Source: Oxalobacteraceae bacterium (GTDB lineage: Bacteria > Pseudomonadota > Gammaproteobacteria > Burkholderiales > Burkholderiaceae_D). From it: a stretch of 64,000 nt of DNA. Position numbers and translations under genes: made by a program. Location of the stretch: positions 1 to 64,000 of the forward strand of contig JAIXQK010000148.1 in NCBI GenBank assembly GCA_027485795.1, in the 5' to 3' direction. Below, in pieces: positions 35,787 through 43,146 of the stretch (position 1 is its first letter; each line of letters opens with the position of its first letter). Below the pieces are notes generated by a model that worked only from the letters and a program-made list of their open reading frames with translations, was not told the DNA's origin and searched no databases.

Positions 35787-36086
35787 ATGCAGCCACAGAC
35801 CACGCAAGCCGCGCAACGCTACGATCCAGACCATTTGCTAGCCACCCTGATCGAGCGACTGAATTTGAAGAACGATGCAGCGTTATCGCGTGCGCTTGAG
35901 GTATCCCCACCCGTTATCAGCAAAATTCGACATCGACGGTTACCGGTAACGGCGTCACTGTTAATTCGCATGCATGAGGTAAGCAAACTCTCGATCAAGG
36001 AGCTGCGCCTGCTGATGGGTGATCGACGTCAAAAGTTTCGGATCAGTGACAAGCACTTCAAGCCAAAAGAGGCGAATACACACTAG
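35787..36086 (+). CDS. Small HTH DNA-binding protein of unknown role
   Basis: A 99-residue protein. LLATLIERLNLKNDAALSRALEV and SPPVISKIRHRRLPVTASLLIRMHE (about 16-65) look like a Cro/CI-type helix-turn-helix with ISKIRHRR as recognition helix. A basic C-terminal tail follows (GDRRQKFRISDKHFKPKE). The internal ATG at 35787 was chosen over 35736 because homologous-looking sequence starts there. It follows the AsnC gene after about 100 bases, and its stop overlaps that of the convergent mobA by four bases. Confidence 0.68.
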   Translation: MQPQTTQAAQRYDPDHLLATLIERLNLKNDAALSRALEVSPPVISKIRHRRLPVTASLLIRMHEVSKLSIKELRLLMGDRRQKFRISDKHFKPKEANTH

Positions 36087-36694
36087 TTCGATGGCGGAAG
36101 TGCAGCGATATCTTCAGGCGTATTTACATTGGTGAATGCCATCTCATCATCAAACTGAACATCAATGCACTTCAAGCTAGCCAGCCAATCATCCACCTTG
36201 CGCCCGCCACTGCCGAGATAGCGTTCAAGCGAGTTACGTAATTCAGACTTCAGCAATAAAAATACCGGATGACGTTGAGCTTGATCGGGATCGCCAGTCA
36301 CCGCCACAGCTGCATCAGCGGTGTGCTGGTGCATCGCCGACGCCAAGCGTGTCACCAAGTCCTTCGGTAGTAGCGGTGAGTCACAAGGCACACTGACTAG
36401 GTAGGGCGTCGTTGTATGCAGCAGAGCCGCCTGAATGCCGGCCAAGGGTCCGGCATAGCCGCTGATGCTGTCGCTACAGATCGGCACACCAAAGCCTTTG
36501 TATTCATCGAGATGTCGATTCGCGTTAATTAGCACCTGACCCACCTGAGGCTGCAAGCGGTTTAGCACTTGCTGAACCATAGGCTGCCCATGAATCTGCT
36601 GCAGGCCTTTGTCTACGCCACCCATGCGGCGACCAAGGCCGCCGGCGAGTATGACTGCGGTGATATGGGTGGGAGAGATGATCAACGATTTCAA
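36083..36694 (-). CDS. mobA: Molybdenum cofactor guanylyltransferase MobA
   Basis: A 203-residue enzyme that attaches GMP to molybdopterin, giving the MGD cofactor needed by formate dehydrogenase. Seen: the nucleotide-binding AVILAGGLGRRMGGVDKGLQ (about 14-33), PMVQQVLNRL, and SVPCDSPLLP (about 100). It overlaps the end of the ModE-like regulator gene by four bases, so the two are coupled. Its nearness to the fds operon fits cofactor supply. Confidence 0.94.
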   Translation of the reverse strand: MKSLIISPTHITAVILAGGLGRRMGGVDKGLQQIHGQPMVQQVLNRLQPQVGQVLINANRHLDEYKGFGVPICSDSISGYAGPLAGIQAALLHTTTPYLVSVPCDSPLLPKDLVTRLASAMHQHTADAAVAVTGDPDQAQRHPVFLLLKSELRNSLERYLGSGGRKVDDWLASLKCIDVQFDDEMAFTNVNTPEDIAALPPSN

Positions 36695-37782
36695 GCCGCT
36701 TGCTTGCGCGGCGCTGGGCTAAATGCTTGCGATAGCGTCAGTATCTCGCCAGTGTCGGTCGCATCATAGCCAGCGAGTTGATGCACGGCGTCACGGAAGC
36801 TCGCGGAGCGCACCACATCAATTACCTTACGCATACCGGGTTGATCGAGCGACTCTGCATTGACTGCTAAAAAGTAGCGTTCGCGCGCGAGCGGTATGAA
36901 ATCCAATTTGAATCGCTCTGCCGCTGTTTGTACACCAAAGCCGACATCGGCCATACCACTGGCGATAAATGCAGCCACCGCTGAGTGGGTGAACTCGCTA
37001 TTTTCATAGCCGTTGATGGCGGTGGGCAGTATCGCAAATTTTTCCAGCATCAGTTCGAGCAGCATGCGCGTACCCGAGCCTACTTGGCGATTCACAAATC
37101 GAACGTCTTCGCGCGCCAGATCCGACAAACTTTGAATACCGAGTGGGTTGCCGGTATTCACGAATAAGCCCTGAGTACGGTGAGCGAGGTGTATCAAGCG
37201 GTGGGTGCGCGAATCCAACCACTTGCCAAAGCGTTCAGCCGACGGTGCTTCGAACTCACCGGTTGGCACATGGAAGCCGGCTAGATCGGATTCGCCACGC
37301 GATAACGCAGCAACGGCATCGGTACTATTGCGATAACGCAGATCAATAGGCAAACCGGATTCCGTTGCTTGCCTCAAAAATGCTGCCACCGCGAAGCCAT
37401 GGCTGGCATCAAGGCGAATCATCGCGGGTGCAGCACCAACGGTTTTACCGAGCTCAGTTTCAAGTTCTGAGGCGAGGCTATCCAAGGTGGGCGAGAGGCG
37501 GGCGGCGACGCGGCGGTCGGCCCAGATTAGTTTTTCTGCCAGCGGAGATAGTTGGGTACCGCGCCCACGACCGGTGGTCATCAAGCTGTTGCCGAACAAT
37601 TCCTCCGCATCGCGGAGCAAGCCCCACGCGTAGCGATAAGACAGGCCGACGGTTTGCGCGGCACGCGCAATCGAGCCAGTCTCGTCGATGGCGCGCAGCA
37701 GCGACAGCAAAACCGCGGTGTCTAGCGGTTCGCCGTTGCCGCGTGTGATTTCCCAATGCGGGTTAATTCGGACCTTGAACAT
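36691..37782 (-). CDS. ModE-like regulator with a substrate-binding domain, probable formate dehydrogenase regulator
   Basis: A 363-residue two-domain protein. The N-terminal ModE/LysR-type winged HTH (about 15-80; LLRAIDETGSIARAAQTVGL and YAWGLLRDAEELFG) is followed by a PBP-like domain (about 120-350) related to periplasmic molybdate-binding proteins. The reading frame is open to 38076, but the ATG at 37782 gives the normal N terminus (MFKVRINPHWEI); a start at 37794 is also possible. It is divergent from the oxalate/formate antiporter and coupled to mobA, just upstream of fdsGBACD. It is probably a molybdate- or formate-responsive regulator of the module. A role equivalent to FdsR is plausible but not shown. 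Confidence 0.82.
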   Translation of the reverse strand: MFKVRINPHWEITRGNGEPLDTAVLLSLLRAIDETGSIARAAQTVGLSYRYAWGLLRDAEELFGNSLMTTGRGRGTQLSPLAEKLIWADRRVAARLSPTLDSLASELETELGKTVGAAPAMIRLDASHGFAVAAFLRQATESGLPIDLRYRNSTDAVAALSRGESDLAGFHVPTGEFEAPSAERFGKWLDSRTHRLIHLAHRTQGLFVNTGNPLGIQSLSDLAREDVRFVNRQVGSGTRMLLELMLEKFAILPTAINGYENSEFTHSAVAAFIASGMADVGFGVQTAAERFKLDFIPLARERYFLAVNAESLDQPGMRKVIDVVRSASFRDAVHQLAGYDATDTGEILTLSQAFSPAPRKQAA

Positions 37783-37910
37783 TATGTCCACCATAGCATA
37801 TTGCAACGTAGAATGTACCCTGTCAGGATGAGCGCCGCCTTCGGCACCAAGCTCAATATAACAACTCGAAAGACCGATGCCGCCTACCAAGCGGCCCCAC
37901 AGGAGGAAAC

Positions 37911-39572
37911 ATGGCACTGCTCGATAAGGAGCGCACGATCGCCGGCGACGGCTATAACCGATGGCTGGTTCCACCAGCGGCACTTGCAATCCATTTATGT
38001 ATCGGGATGGCCTATGGCTTCTCAGTATTTTGGAAGCCACTCGGTAATGCACTGCTGGGTCCGGACGGTACGCCACTGGCGTCTTGTGCTGCAGGTGCAG
38101 TCTCCTTCGGGGATAAATTGGCCGGTACTGGCCGTGCCTTGTTTGCGACGGATTGCAACTGGACCCAGTTTGATTTGGGCTGGATGTACACCCTGTTCTT
38201 CGTGGTGTTGGGCTGCGCGGCCGCGGTCTGGGGCGGCTGGCTCGAGCGCGCTGGTCCGCGCAAGGCAGGCTTTGTTGCTGCGATCTGCTGGTGCGGTGGA
38301 TTGCTCATCTCCGCGCTTGGCGTCTACCACCACCAGCTATGGATGATGTGGTTGGGCTCTGGTGTGATTGGCGGCATCGGGCTTGGCCTTGGCTATATCT
38401 CCCCGGTTTCGACGCTCATTAAGTGGTTCCCAGACCGGCGCGGTATGGCCACCGGAATGGCGATCATGGGCTTTGGTGGTGGTGCCATGATTGGCTCGCC
38501 ACTGGCGACTTTTCTGATGGCCAAGTTCGCGACGCCCACCGACCCAGGTGTCTGGCAAACCTTCGTCACGCTGGCCATTATTTACTCGGTGTTTATGTTC
38601 TCCGGTGCATTTGGCTACCGCGTGCCGGCCACGGGTTGGAAGCCCGCCGGTTGGGAGCCGCCACCACCTTCGCAGAAGGCCATGATTGCGCAGAACCACG
38701 TGCATCTAAGAAATGCGCACAAAACACCGCAGTTCTGGCTGCTGTGGATTGTGCTGTGCATGAATGTATCGGCAGGTATCGGCATCATTGGTGCAGCTTC
38801 CCCGATGCTGCAAGAGACCTTTGCGGGCGCGCTGGTCGGACAACCCGAACTCGGGTTTCTTGATCTGAAAGCGAATCCTGATTTGCTCAAAGCCGCTGTC
38901 GCGATCGGTGCCGGCTTTGTTGGCCTGATCTCGCTGTTTAATATTTTCGGGCGAATTATTTGGGCCTCTTCGTCGGATCATCTTGGACGTAAGCCTACGT
39001 ACTTGATTTTCTTCGTACTCGGTATCGCCCTCTATTTGATGGCATCGGTCTCGGCTGGTTGGAAGTCGCTCGCAATTTTTGTAGCGTCCTTCTGTGTGAT
39101 CGCTTCGATGTACGGCGGTGGCTTCGCAACGATTCCAGCCTATTTGGCGGATATGTTCGGTACGCAGTTTGTGGGTGCGATCCATGGTCGTCTGCTGACC
39201 GCTTGGTCAACCGCTGGCATTCTGGGCCCGGTGGTCGTCAACTACATGCACGACATCCGCCTCGAGCAGAAAGTACCGTTCGATCAGATTTACGAACCGA
39301 TCTTCTACGTACTGGCTGCGATGCTGGTGGTGGGTTTGTTAGCCAACCTGATGGTGCGTCCAGTCGCCGAACGTCACTTCATGTCGGCGGAAGAACTCGC
39401 TCACGAGAAGCAACTGGCCCACGAGAAGTCAGTCAAAGACACGCTGCAAGGCGAGGGCCAAGCAACAAAGAGCAATCCAGCGATTGCTTGGGTGGCGTGG
39501 CTGGCAGTGGGTATACCGCTGGCCTACGGTATTTCTGTCACGCTGCAAAAGTCTGCAGTGCTATTCAAGTAA
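37911..39572 (+). CDS. oxlT: Oxalate/formate antiporter family MFS transporter
   Basis: A 553-residue inner-membrane transporter of the OFA family, with about 12 transmembrane helices plus one near the C terminus. Seen: LCIGMAYGFSVFWKPLG (about 28-44), the long first periplasmic loop typical of proteobacterial members, GIGLGLGYISPVSTLIKWFPDRRG (about 157-180) and FGRIIWASSSDHLGRK. A strong AGGAGG site precedes the ATG. Beside the formate dehydrogenase module, it most likely moves formate and/or oxalate; which one cannot be told from sequence. A terminator follows. Confidence 0.9.
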   Translation: MALLDKERTIAGDGYNRWLVPPAALAIHLCIGMAYGFSVFWKPLGNALLGPDGTPLASCAAGAVSFGDKLAGTGRALFATDCNWTQFDLGWMYTLFFVVLGCAAAVWGGWLERAGPRKAGFVAAICWCGGLLISALGVYHHQLWMMWLGSGVIGGIGLGLGYISPVSTLIKWFPDRRGMATGMAIMGFGGGAMIGSPLATFLMAKFATPTDPGVWQTFVTLAIIYSVFMFSGAFGYRVPATGWKPAGWEPPPPSQKAMIAQNHVHLRNAHKTPQFWLLWIVLCMNVSAGIGIIGAASPMLQETFAGALVGQPELGFLDLKANPDLLKAAVAIGAGFVGLISLFNIFGRIIWASSSDHLGRKPTYLIFFVLGIALYLMASVSAGWKSLAIFVASFCVIASMYGGGFATIPAYLADMFGTQFVGAIHGRLLTAWSTAGILGPVVVNYMHDIRLEQKVPFDQIYEPIFYVLAAMLVVGLLANLMVRPVAERHFMSAEELAHEKQLAHEKSVKDTLQGEGQATKSNPAIAWVAWLAVGIPLAYGISVTLQKSAVLFK

Positions 39573-39588
39573 GTCTTCTTGCCTCACG

Positions 39589-39625
39589 CAAAACGGCCAC
39601 CTTGTTAGGTGGCCGTTTTGTTTTA
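39589..39625 (+). terminator. Rho-independent terminator after the antiporter gene
   Basis: CAAAACGGCCACC (39589-39601) and GGTGGCCGTTTTG (39608-39620) make a perfect 13-bp stem with a six-base loop, followed by TTTTAG. It lies 17 bases after the antiporter stop and separates it from the apbC gene. Confidence 0.93.
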
Positions 39626-39665
39626 GTCTTTTGGTTTAGACTTGCGCCTCCTTCAAGGAGACGTC

Positions 39666-40754
39666 ATGAGCCTTAACCAAGAATCCATCCGTGACACGCT
39701 ATCGGGCGTGATTGATCCCAATACCGGCAAAGACTTCATCGCCAGTAAATCGGCAAAAAATATCCAGATCGACGGCGGCAAGGTGGCGCTCGATATCGAG
39801 CTTGGCTATCCCGCGAAAACACAGATCGATGCCATCAAGCAGTTAATTGATGCTGCCTTACGCGCATTGCCTGGAGTCACCGAGACGCATGTCAACGTGA
39901 GCGTGAAGGTAGCTGCGCATGCGGTGCAGCGCGGCGTGAAGTTGATGAACAACGTAAAAAACATCATCGCAGTCGCGAGCGGCAAAGGCGGGGTAGGGAA
40001 GTCCACCACCGCAGTGAACCTGGCATTGGCACTGGCTGCCGAGGGTGCCCAGGTGGGTCTGCTGGATGCCGATATATACGGTCCGTCGCAGCCGACCATG
40101 ATGGGTGTTTCTGGTAAGCCAGAGAGCCATGATGGCAAGACCATGGAGCCACTTGAGAACTACGGCGTACAGGTAGCGTCGATCGGTTTCATGATCGACC
40201 CGGACCAGCCCATGGTGTGGCGTGGTCCGATCGTGACGCAAGCCCTGCAGCAATTGCTGGAGCAAACCAACTGGCGCGATCTGGATTATTTGGTCGTCGA
40301 TATGCCGCCGGGCACCGGTGATATCCAGCTGACACTTTCGCAAAAGGTGCCGGTAACCGGCGCTGTGATTGTCACCACGCCGCAAGACATCGCCTTACTC
40401 GATGCGCGTAAGGGTTTGAAAATGTTCGAGAAGGTCGGTATTCCGATCCTTGGTGTCATTGAGAATATGAGCGTACATATTTGCAGTAACTGCGGGCATG
40501 CCGAGTCGATTTTTGGTCATGGCGGTGGCGAGAAGATGTGCGCCGACTTCGGGGTTGATTTCCTTGGGGCCTTGCCATTGACGCTCAGTATTCGAGAGCA
40601 AGCCGATGCTGGCCGACCCAGCGTGGTGGCCGACCCTACCGGTCCTATCGCCCAGCTGTACGGTCAGATCGCGCGCAAGATCGCGGTTAAGGTGGCGGAG
40701 AAGGCGAAGGATATGAGCCTGAAGTTTCCGAGCATCGTCATCAAAAACGACTAA
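39666..40754 (+). CDS. apbC: Iron-sulfur carrier ATPase ApbC/Mrp
   Basis: A 362-residue cytosolic Fe-S cluster carrier. The N-terminal MIP18/DUF59 domain (about 5-75) is followed by a P-loop domain with ASGKGGVGKST (about 102-112), DADIYGPSQPTMMG and the C-terminal cluster-binding CSNC (in HICSNCGHAES, near 275). The ATG at 39666 follows CAAGGAGACGTC and is preferred to one at 39642. It sits between the formate transporter and the Fe-S-rich formate dehydrogenase. This may be convenient for maturation, but the gene is housekeeping in most bacteria. Confidence 0.94.
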   Translation: MSLNQESIRDTLSGVIDPNTGKDFIASKSAKNIQIDGGKVALDIELGYPAKTQIDAIKQLIDAALRALPGVTETHVNVSVKVAAHAVQRGVKLMNNVKNIIAVASGKGGVGKSTTAVNLALALAAEGAQVGLLDADIYGPSQPTMMGVSGKPESHDGKTMEPLENYGVQVASIGFMIDPDQPMVWRGPIVTQALQQLLEQTNWRDLDYLVVDMPPGTGDIQLTLSQKVPVTGAVIVTTPQDIALLDARKGLKMFEKVGIPILGVIENMSVHICSNCGHAESIFGHGGGEKMCADFGVDFLGALPLTLSIREQADAGRPSVVADPTGPIAQLYGQIARKIAVKVAEKAKDMSLKFPSIVIKND

Positions 40755-40930
40755 AAATGCCGCTGGCGTTGTTGGTAGGCTCTTGTCGTACGTCATGTAC
40801 TGCCTGCGAGGCTCCCGCCTTGCCAGCGGCATTTTGGTGAAGCCTCTTCGGTTGCCGCTGGCGTTGTTGGTAGGCTCTTGTCGTACGTCATGTACTGCCT
40901 GCGAGTCTCCCGCCCAGCCAGCGTCATACT
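40754..40930. repeat. Two tandem copies of a 95-bp stem-loop repeat
   Basis: Copy 1 starts at 40758 and copy 2 at 40853 (period 95). Their first 53 bases are identical, and about 70 of 77 bases agree over the alignable part. Copy 1 is framed by a perfect 14-bp inverted repeat, AAAATGCCGCTGGC (40754-40767) and GCCAGCGGCATTTT (40822-40835). The inner part holds GTACGTCATGTAC, which is itself partly palindromic. Copy 2 keeps a shorter outer stem. The array fills the gap between apbC and fdsG and may end apbC transcription. Confidence 0.85.
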
Positions 40931-41009
40931 TCCCCCACGTTTTGTAGTGCCTGCGGCCCCCCGTTAGCCGGGGCGACTTGCGGCCGCTAAATAGGCTAAA
41001 AATCTCATA

Positions 41010-41038
41010 TTGACTTCCGGTGTCGCCGAGCGGAATAT
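41010..41038 (+). promoter_or_regulatory. Candidate promoter of the fds operon
   Basis: TTGACT (41010-41015, five of six -35 matches) and GAATAT (41033-41038, three of six) are 17 bases apart, about 80 bases upstream of fdsG. A weak -10 with a good -35 would suit a promoter helped by an activator. The call is tentative. Confidence 0.35.
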
Positions 41039-41119
41039 CCGCGCATTCGCAGCTTTCGCGGGCTGTAATTTCCACCGAAATATGCTTTTCGGCACATATT
41101 AAAAACACCGGAGACCACG

Positions 41120-41593
41120 ATGCCAACGGCTTCGTATGACGCGTGTATCAACGCTACGCTGACCCAATTGGGCGCACCGGACGGCGCGCTGCTTCCTATT
41201 CTTCATGCAATTCAGGCCGAGTACGGTTACGTGCCGTCAGACGCAGTGCCTGAAATTGCCGACCGGCTGAATCTCACGCGTGCTGAAGTTCACGGCGTGA
41301 TCAGCTATTACCACCACTTTAGGACTACGCCGGCTGGCAAAGTCGTGCTGCAGATCTGCCAGGCCGAAGCTTGCCAATCGGTCGGCGCAGAAGCGCTGAC
41401 TGAGCATGCCAAGCGTGCACTGGGCATTGATTTCCACGAGACCACGGCAGATGGTTCAGTCACGCTGGAACCGGTTTACTGCCTCGGCCATTGCGCCTGC
41501 GGTCCTTCGATCATGATGGGTGAAAAACTACACGCCCGTGTTGATCAAAAGAGTTTCGATCGACTACTGGCACGCGCAAGGAGCGACGCATGA
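41120..41593 (+). CDS. fdsG: NAD-dependent formate dehydrogenase gamma subunit FdsG
   Basis: A 157-residue NuoE-like thioredoxin-fold subunit that binds one [2Fe-2S] cluster. Its ligands are CQAEAC (about 81-86) and CLGHC (about 121-125). It belongs to the soluble, oxygen-tolerant FdsABG formate dehydrogenase that oxidises formate to carbon dioxide and reduces NAD. It has a GGAG site about eight bases before the ATG, is the first gene of fdsGBACD, and overlaps fdsB by four bases. Confidence 0.95.
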   Translation: MPTASYDACINATLTQLGAPDGALLPILHAIQAEYGYVPSDAVPEIADRLNLTRAEVHGVISYYHHFRTTPAGKVVLQICQAEACQSVGAEALTEHAKRALGIDFHETTADGSVTLEPVYCLGHCACGPSIMMGEKLHARVDQKSFDRLLARARSDA

Positions 41594-43146
41594 GCGTGAA
41601 AATATTTGTGCCGCGTGACTCGACCGCGCTGGCGTTGGGCGCTGATGAAACAGCACAAGCGATTCTGGCTGAAGCCAAGCGTCGCGGTGTCGAGATTGAG
41701 CTGGTTCGCAATGGCTCGCGCGGAATGTTCTGGCTCGAGCCATTGGTTGAAGTAGCTTTACCGCAGGGTCGCGTGGGCTATGGCCCGGTGAGCGAGGATG
41801 ATGTCGCGTCGCTGTTTGATGCCAACTTCACCACCGGTGGCGCCCACGCGCTTGCGCTCGGCTTGACGGAAGAGATTCCATTCTTGAAGCGCCAAGAGCG
41901 CCTCACCTTTGCGCGCATTGGCATCACTGACCCGCTGTCGATTGAAGACTACTGCGCACACGAAGGCTTTGCTGGTCTGCAAAAAGCCTTGCAAATGAGC
42001 GAGGAGCAGATTGTTCAAGCGGTGACTGAGTCTGGTTTGCGCGGACGCGGTGGCGCCGCTTTCCCGACCGGTATTAAGTGGAACACGGTACGCACGACAC
42101 CCTCGGCGCAAAAGTACATCGTATGCAATGCTGATGAGGGTGACTCCGGTACTTTCTCCGATCGCATGGTGATGGAAGATGATCCGCTGATGCTGATCGA
42201 AGGTATGACGATCGCCGGCCTGGGTGTGGGTGCAACCAAGGGCTACATCTACGCACGTTCTGAGTATCCCCACGCGATTGAGATGCTGAACAAGGCCATC
42301 GAGATCGCACGTGCCAACGGCTATCTTGGCAACAATATTTGCGGCTCGGGCAAACGCTTCGACCTCGAGGTTCGCGTTGGTGCAGGCTCGTATGTGTGCG
42401 GTGAAGAAACCGCGCTGCTGGAGAGTATTGAAGGCCGCCGCGGCATCGTGCGTGCCAAGCCGCCGCTGCCTGCGATCTCCGGTCTGTTCGGCAAGCCAAC
42501 TGTCATCAACAACGTCATCTCGCTGGCGACGGTGCCGGTGATTTTTGCGCGCGGAGCTGCTTACTACAAAGATTTCGGTATGGGTCGTTCGCGCGGCACC
42601 TTGCCCATGCAACTCGCGGGCAATATCAAATTTGGTGGCTTGGTCGAGAAAGCCTTCGGCCTCACGCTTCGCGAGATGCTGTACGAGTACGGCGGCGGCA
42701 CCCGCTCGGGTAAGCCAATCCGCGCAGTGCAGGTCGGTGGGCCATTGGGGGCTTACCTGCCTGAATCGCAGTTCGATACACCACTCGATTACGAAGCCTT
42801 CTTGCAGATCGGCGGCACGCTCGGACACGGCGGCATCGTGGTGTTCGATGACAGCGTCAATATGCTGAAGCAGGCGCGTTATGCGATGGAATTCTGCGCG
42901 GTTGAATCCTGCGGAAAGTGCACACCATGCCGTATCGGCTCGACCCGCGGCAAAGAAGCATTCGACAAAATCATCGCTGGTGAAGACACCGAGCAGCAGA
43001 TTCATTTGGTACGTGATCTGTGCGACATCATGCTGAATGGCTCGCTCTGTGCCATGGGTGGCATGACACCGTTCCCGGTGCTATCGGCAATGAATCATTT
43101 CCCTGAAGACTTCGGTACAGAAAAGAAAGCGAAGGAGACGGTATGA
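41590..43146 (+). CDS. fdsB: NAD-dependent formate dehydrogenase beta subunit FdsB
   Basis: A 518-residue NuoF-like diaphorase subunit carrying FMN, the NAD site and a [4Fe-4S] cluster. An N-terminal thioredoxin-like extension covers about 1-110. NADH/FMN motifs include GLRGRGGAAFPTGIKW (about 150-165) and a Gly-rich YVCGEETALLESIEG. The cluster ligands are ESCGKCTPCRIGS (about 440-452) plus a later Cys in NGSLCAMGG. It overlaps both neighbours by four bases. Confidence 0.96.
   Translation: MSVKIFVPRDSTALALGADETAQAILAEAKRRGVEIELVRNGSRGMFWLEPLVEVALPQGRVGYGPVSEDDVASLFDANFTTGGAHALALGLTEEIPFLKRQERLTFARIGITDPLSIEDYCAHEGFAGLQKALQMSEEQIVQAVTESGLRGRGGAAFPTGIKWNTVRTTPSAQKYIVCNADEGDSGTFSDRMVMEDDPLMLIEGMTIAGLGVGATKGYIYARSEYPHAIEMLNKAIEIARANGYLGNNICGSGKRFDLEVRVGAGSYVCGEETALLESIEGRRGIVRAKPPLPAISGLFGKPTVINNVISLATVPVIFARGAAYYKDFGMGRSRGTLPMQLAGNIKFGGLVEKAFGLTLREMLYEYGGGTRSGKPIRAVQVGGPLGAYLPESQFDTPLDYEAFLQIGGTLGHGGIVVFDDSVNMLKQARYAMEFCAVESCGKCTPCRIGSTRGKEAFDKIIAGEDTEQQIHLVRDLCDIMLNGSLCAMGGMTPFPVLSAMNHFPEDFGTEKKAKETV

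Noticed and set aside
40754-40930. CRISPR-like array
   Set aside because: There are only two copies with a 95-base period, each an inverted-repeat unit; there are no short regular spacers and no cas genes.
40395-41126. A 243-codon minus-strand frame across the end of apbC and the 95-bp repeats
   Set aside because: It contains the same peptide-like stretch twice only because the DNA repeat is duplicated, and half of it is antisense to apbC.
41758-43005. A 415-codon open frame antisense to fdsB
   Set aside because: It lies wholly opposite a confirmed NuoF-like gene, has no family character, and is explained by the GC-rich codon pattern of fdsB.
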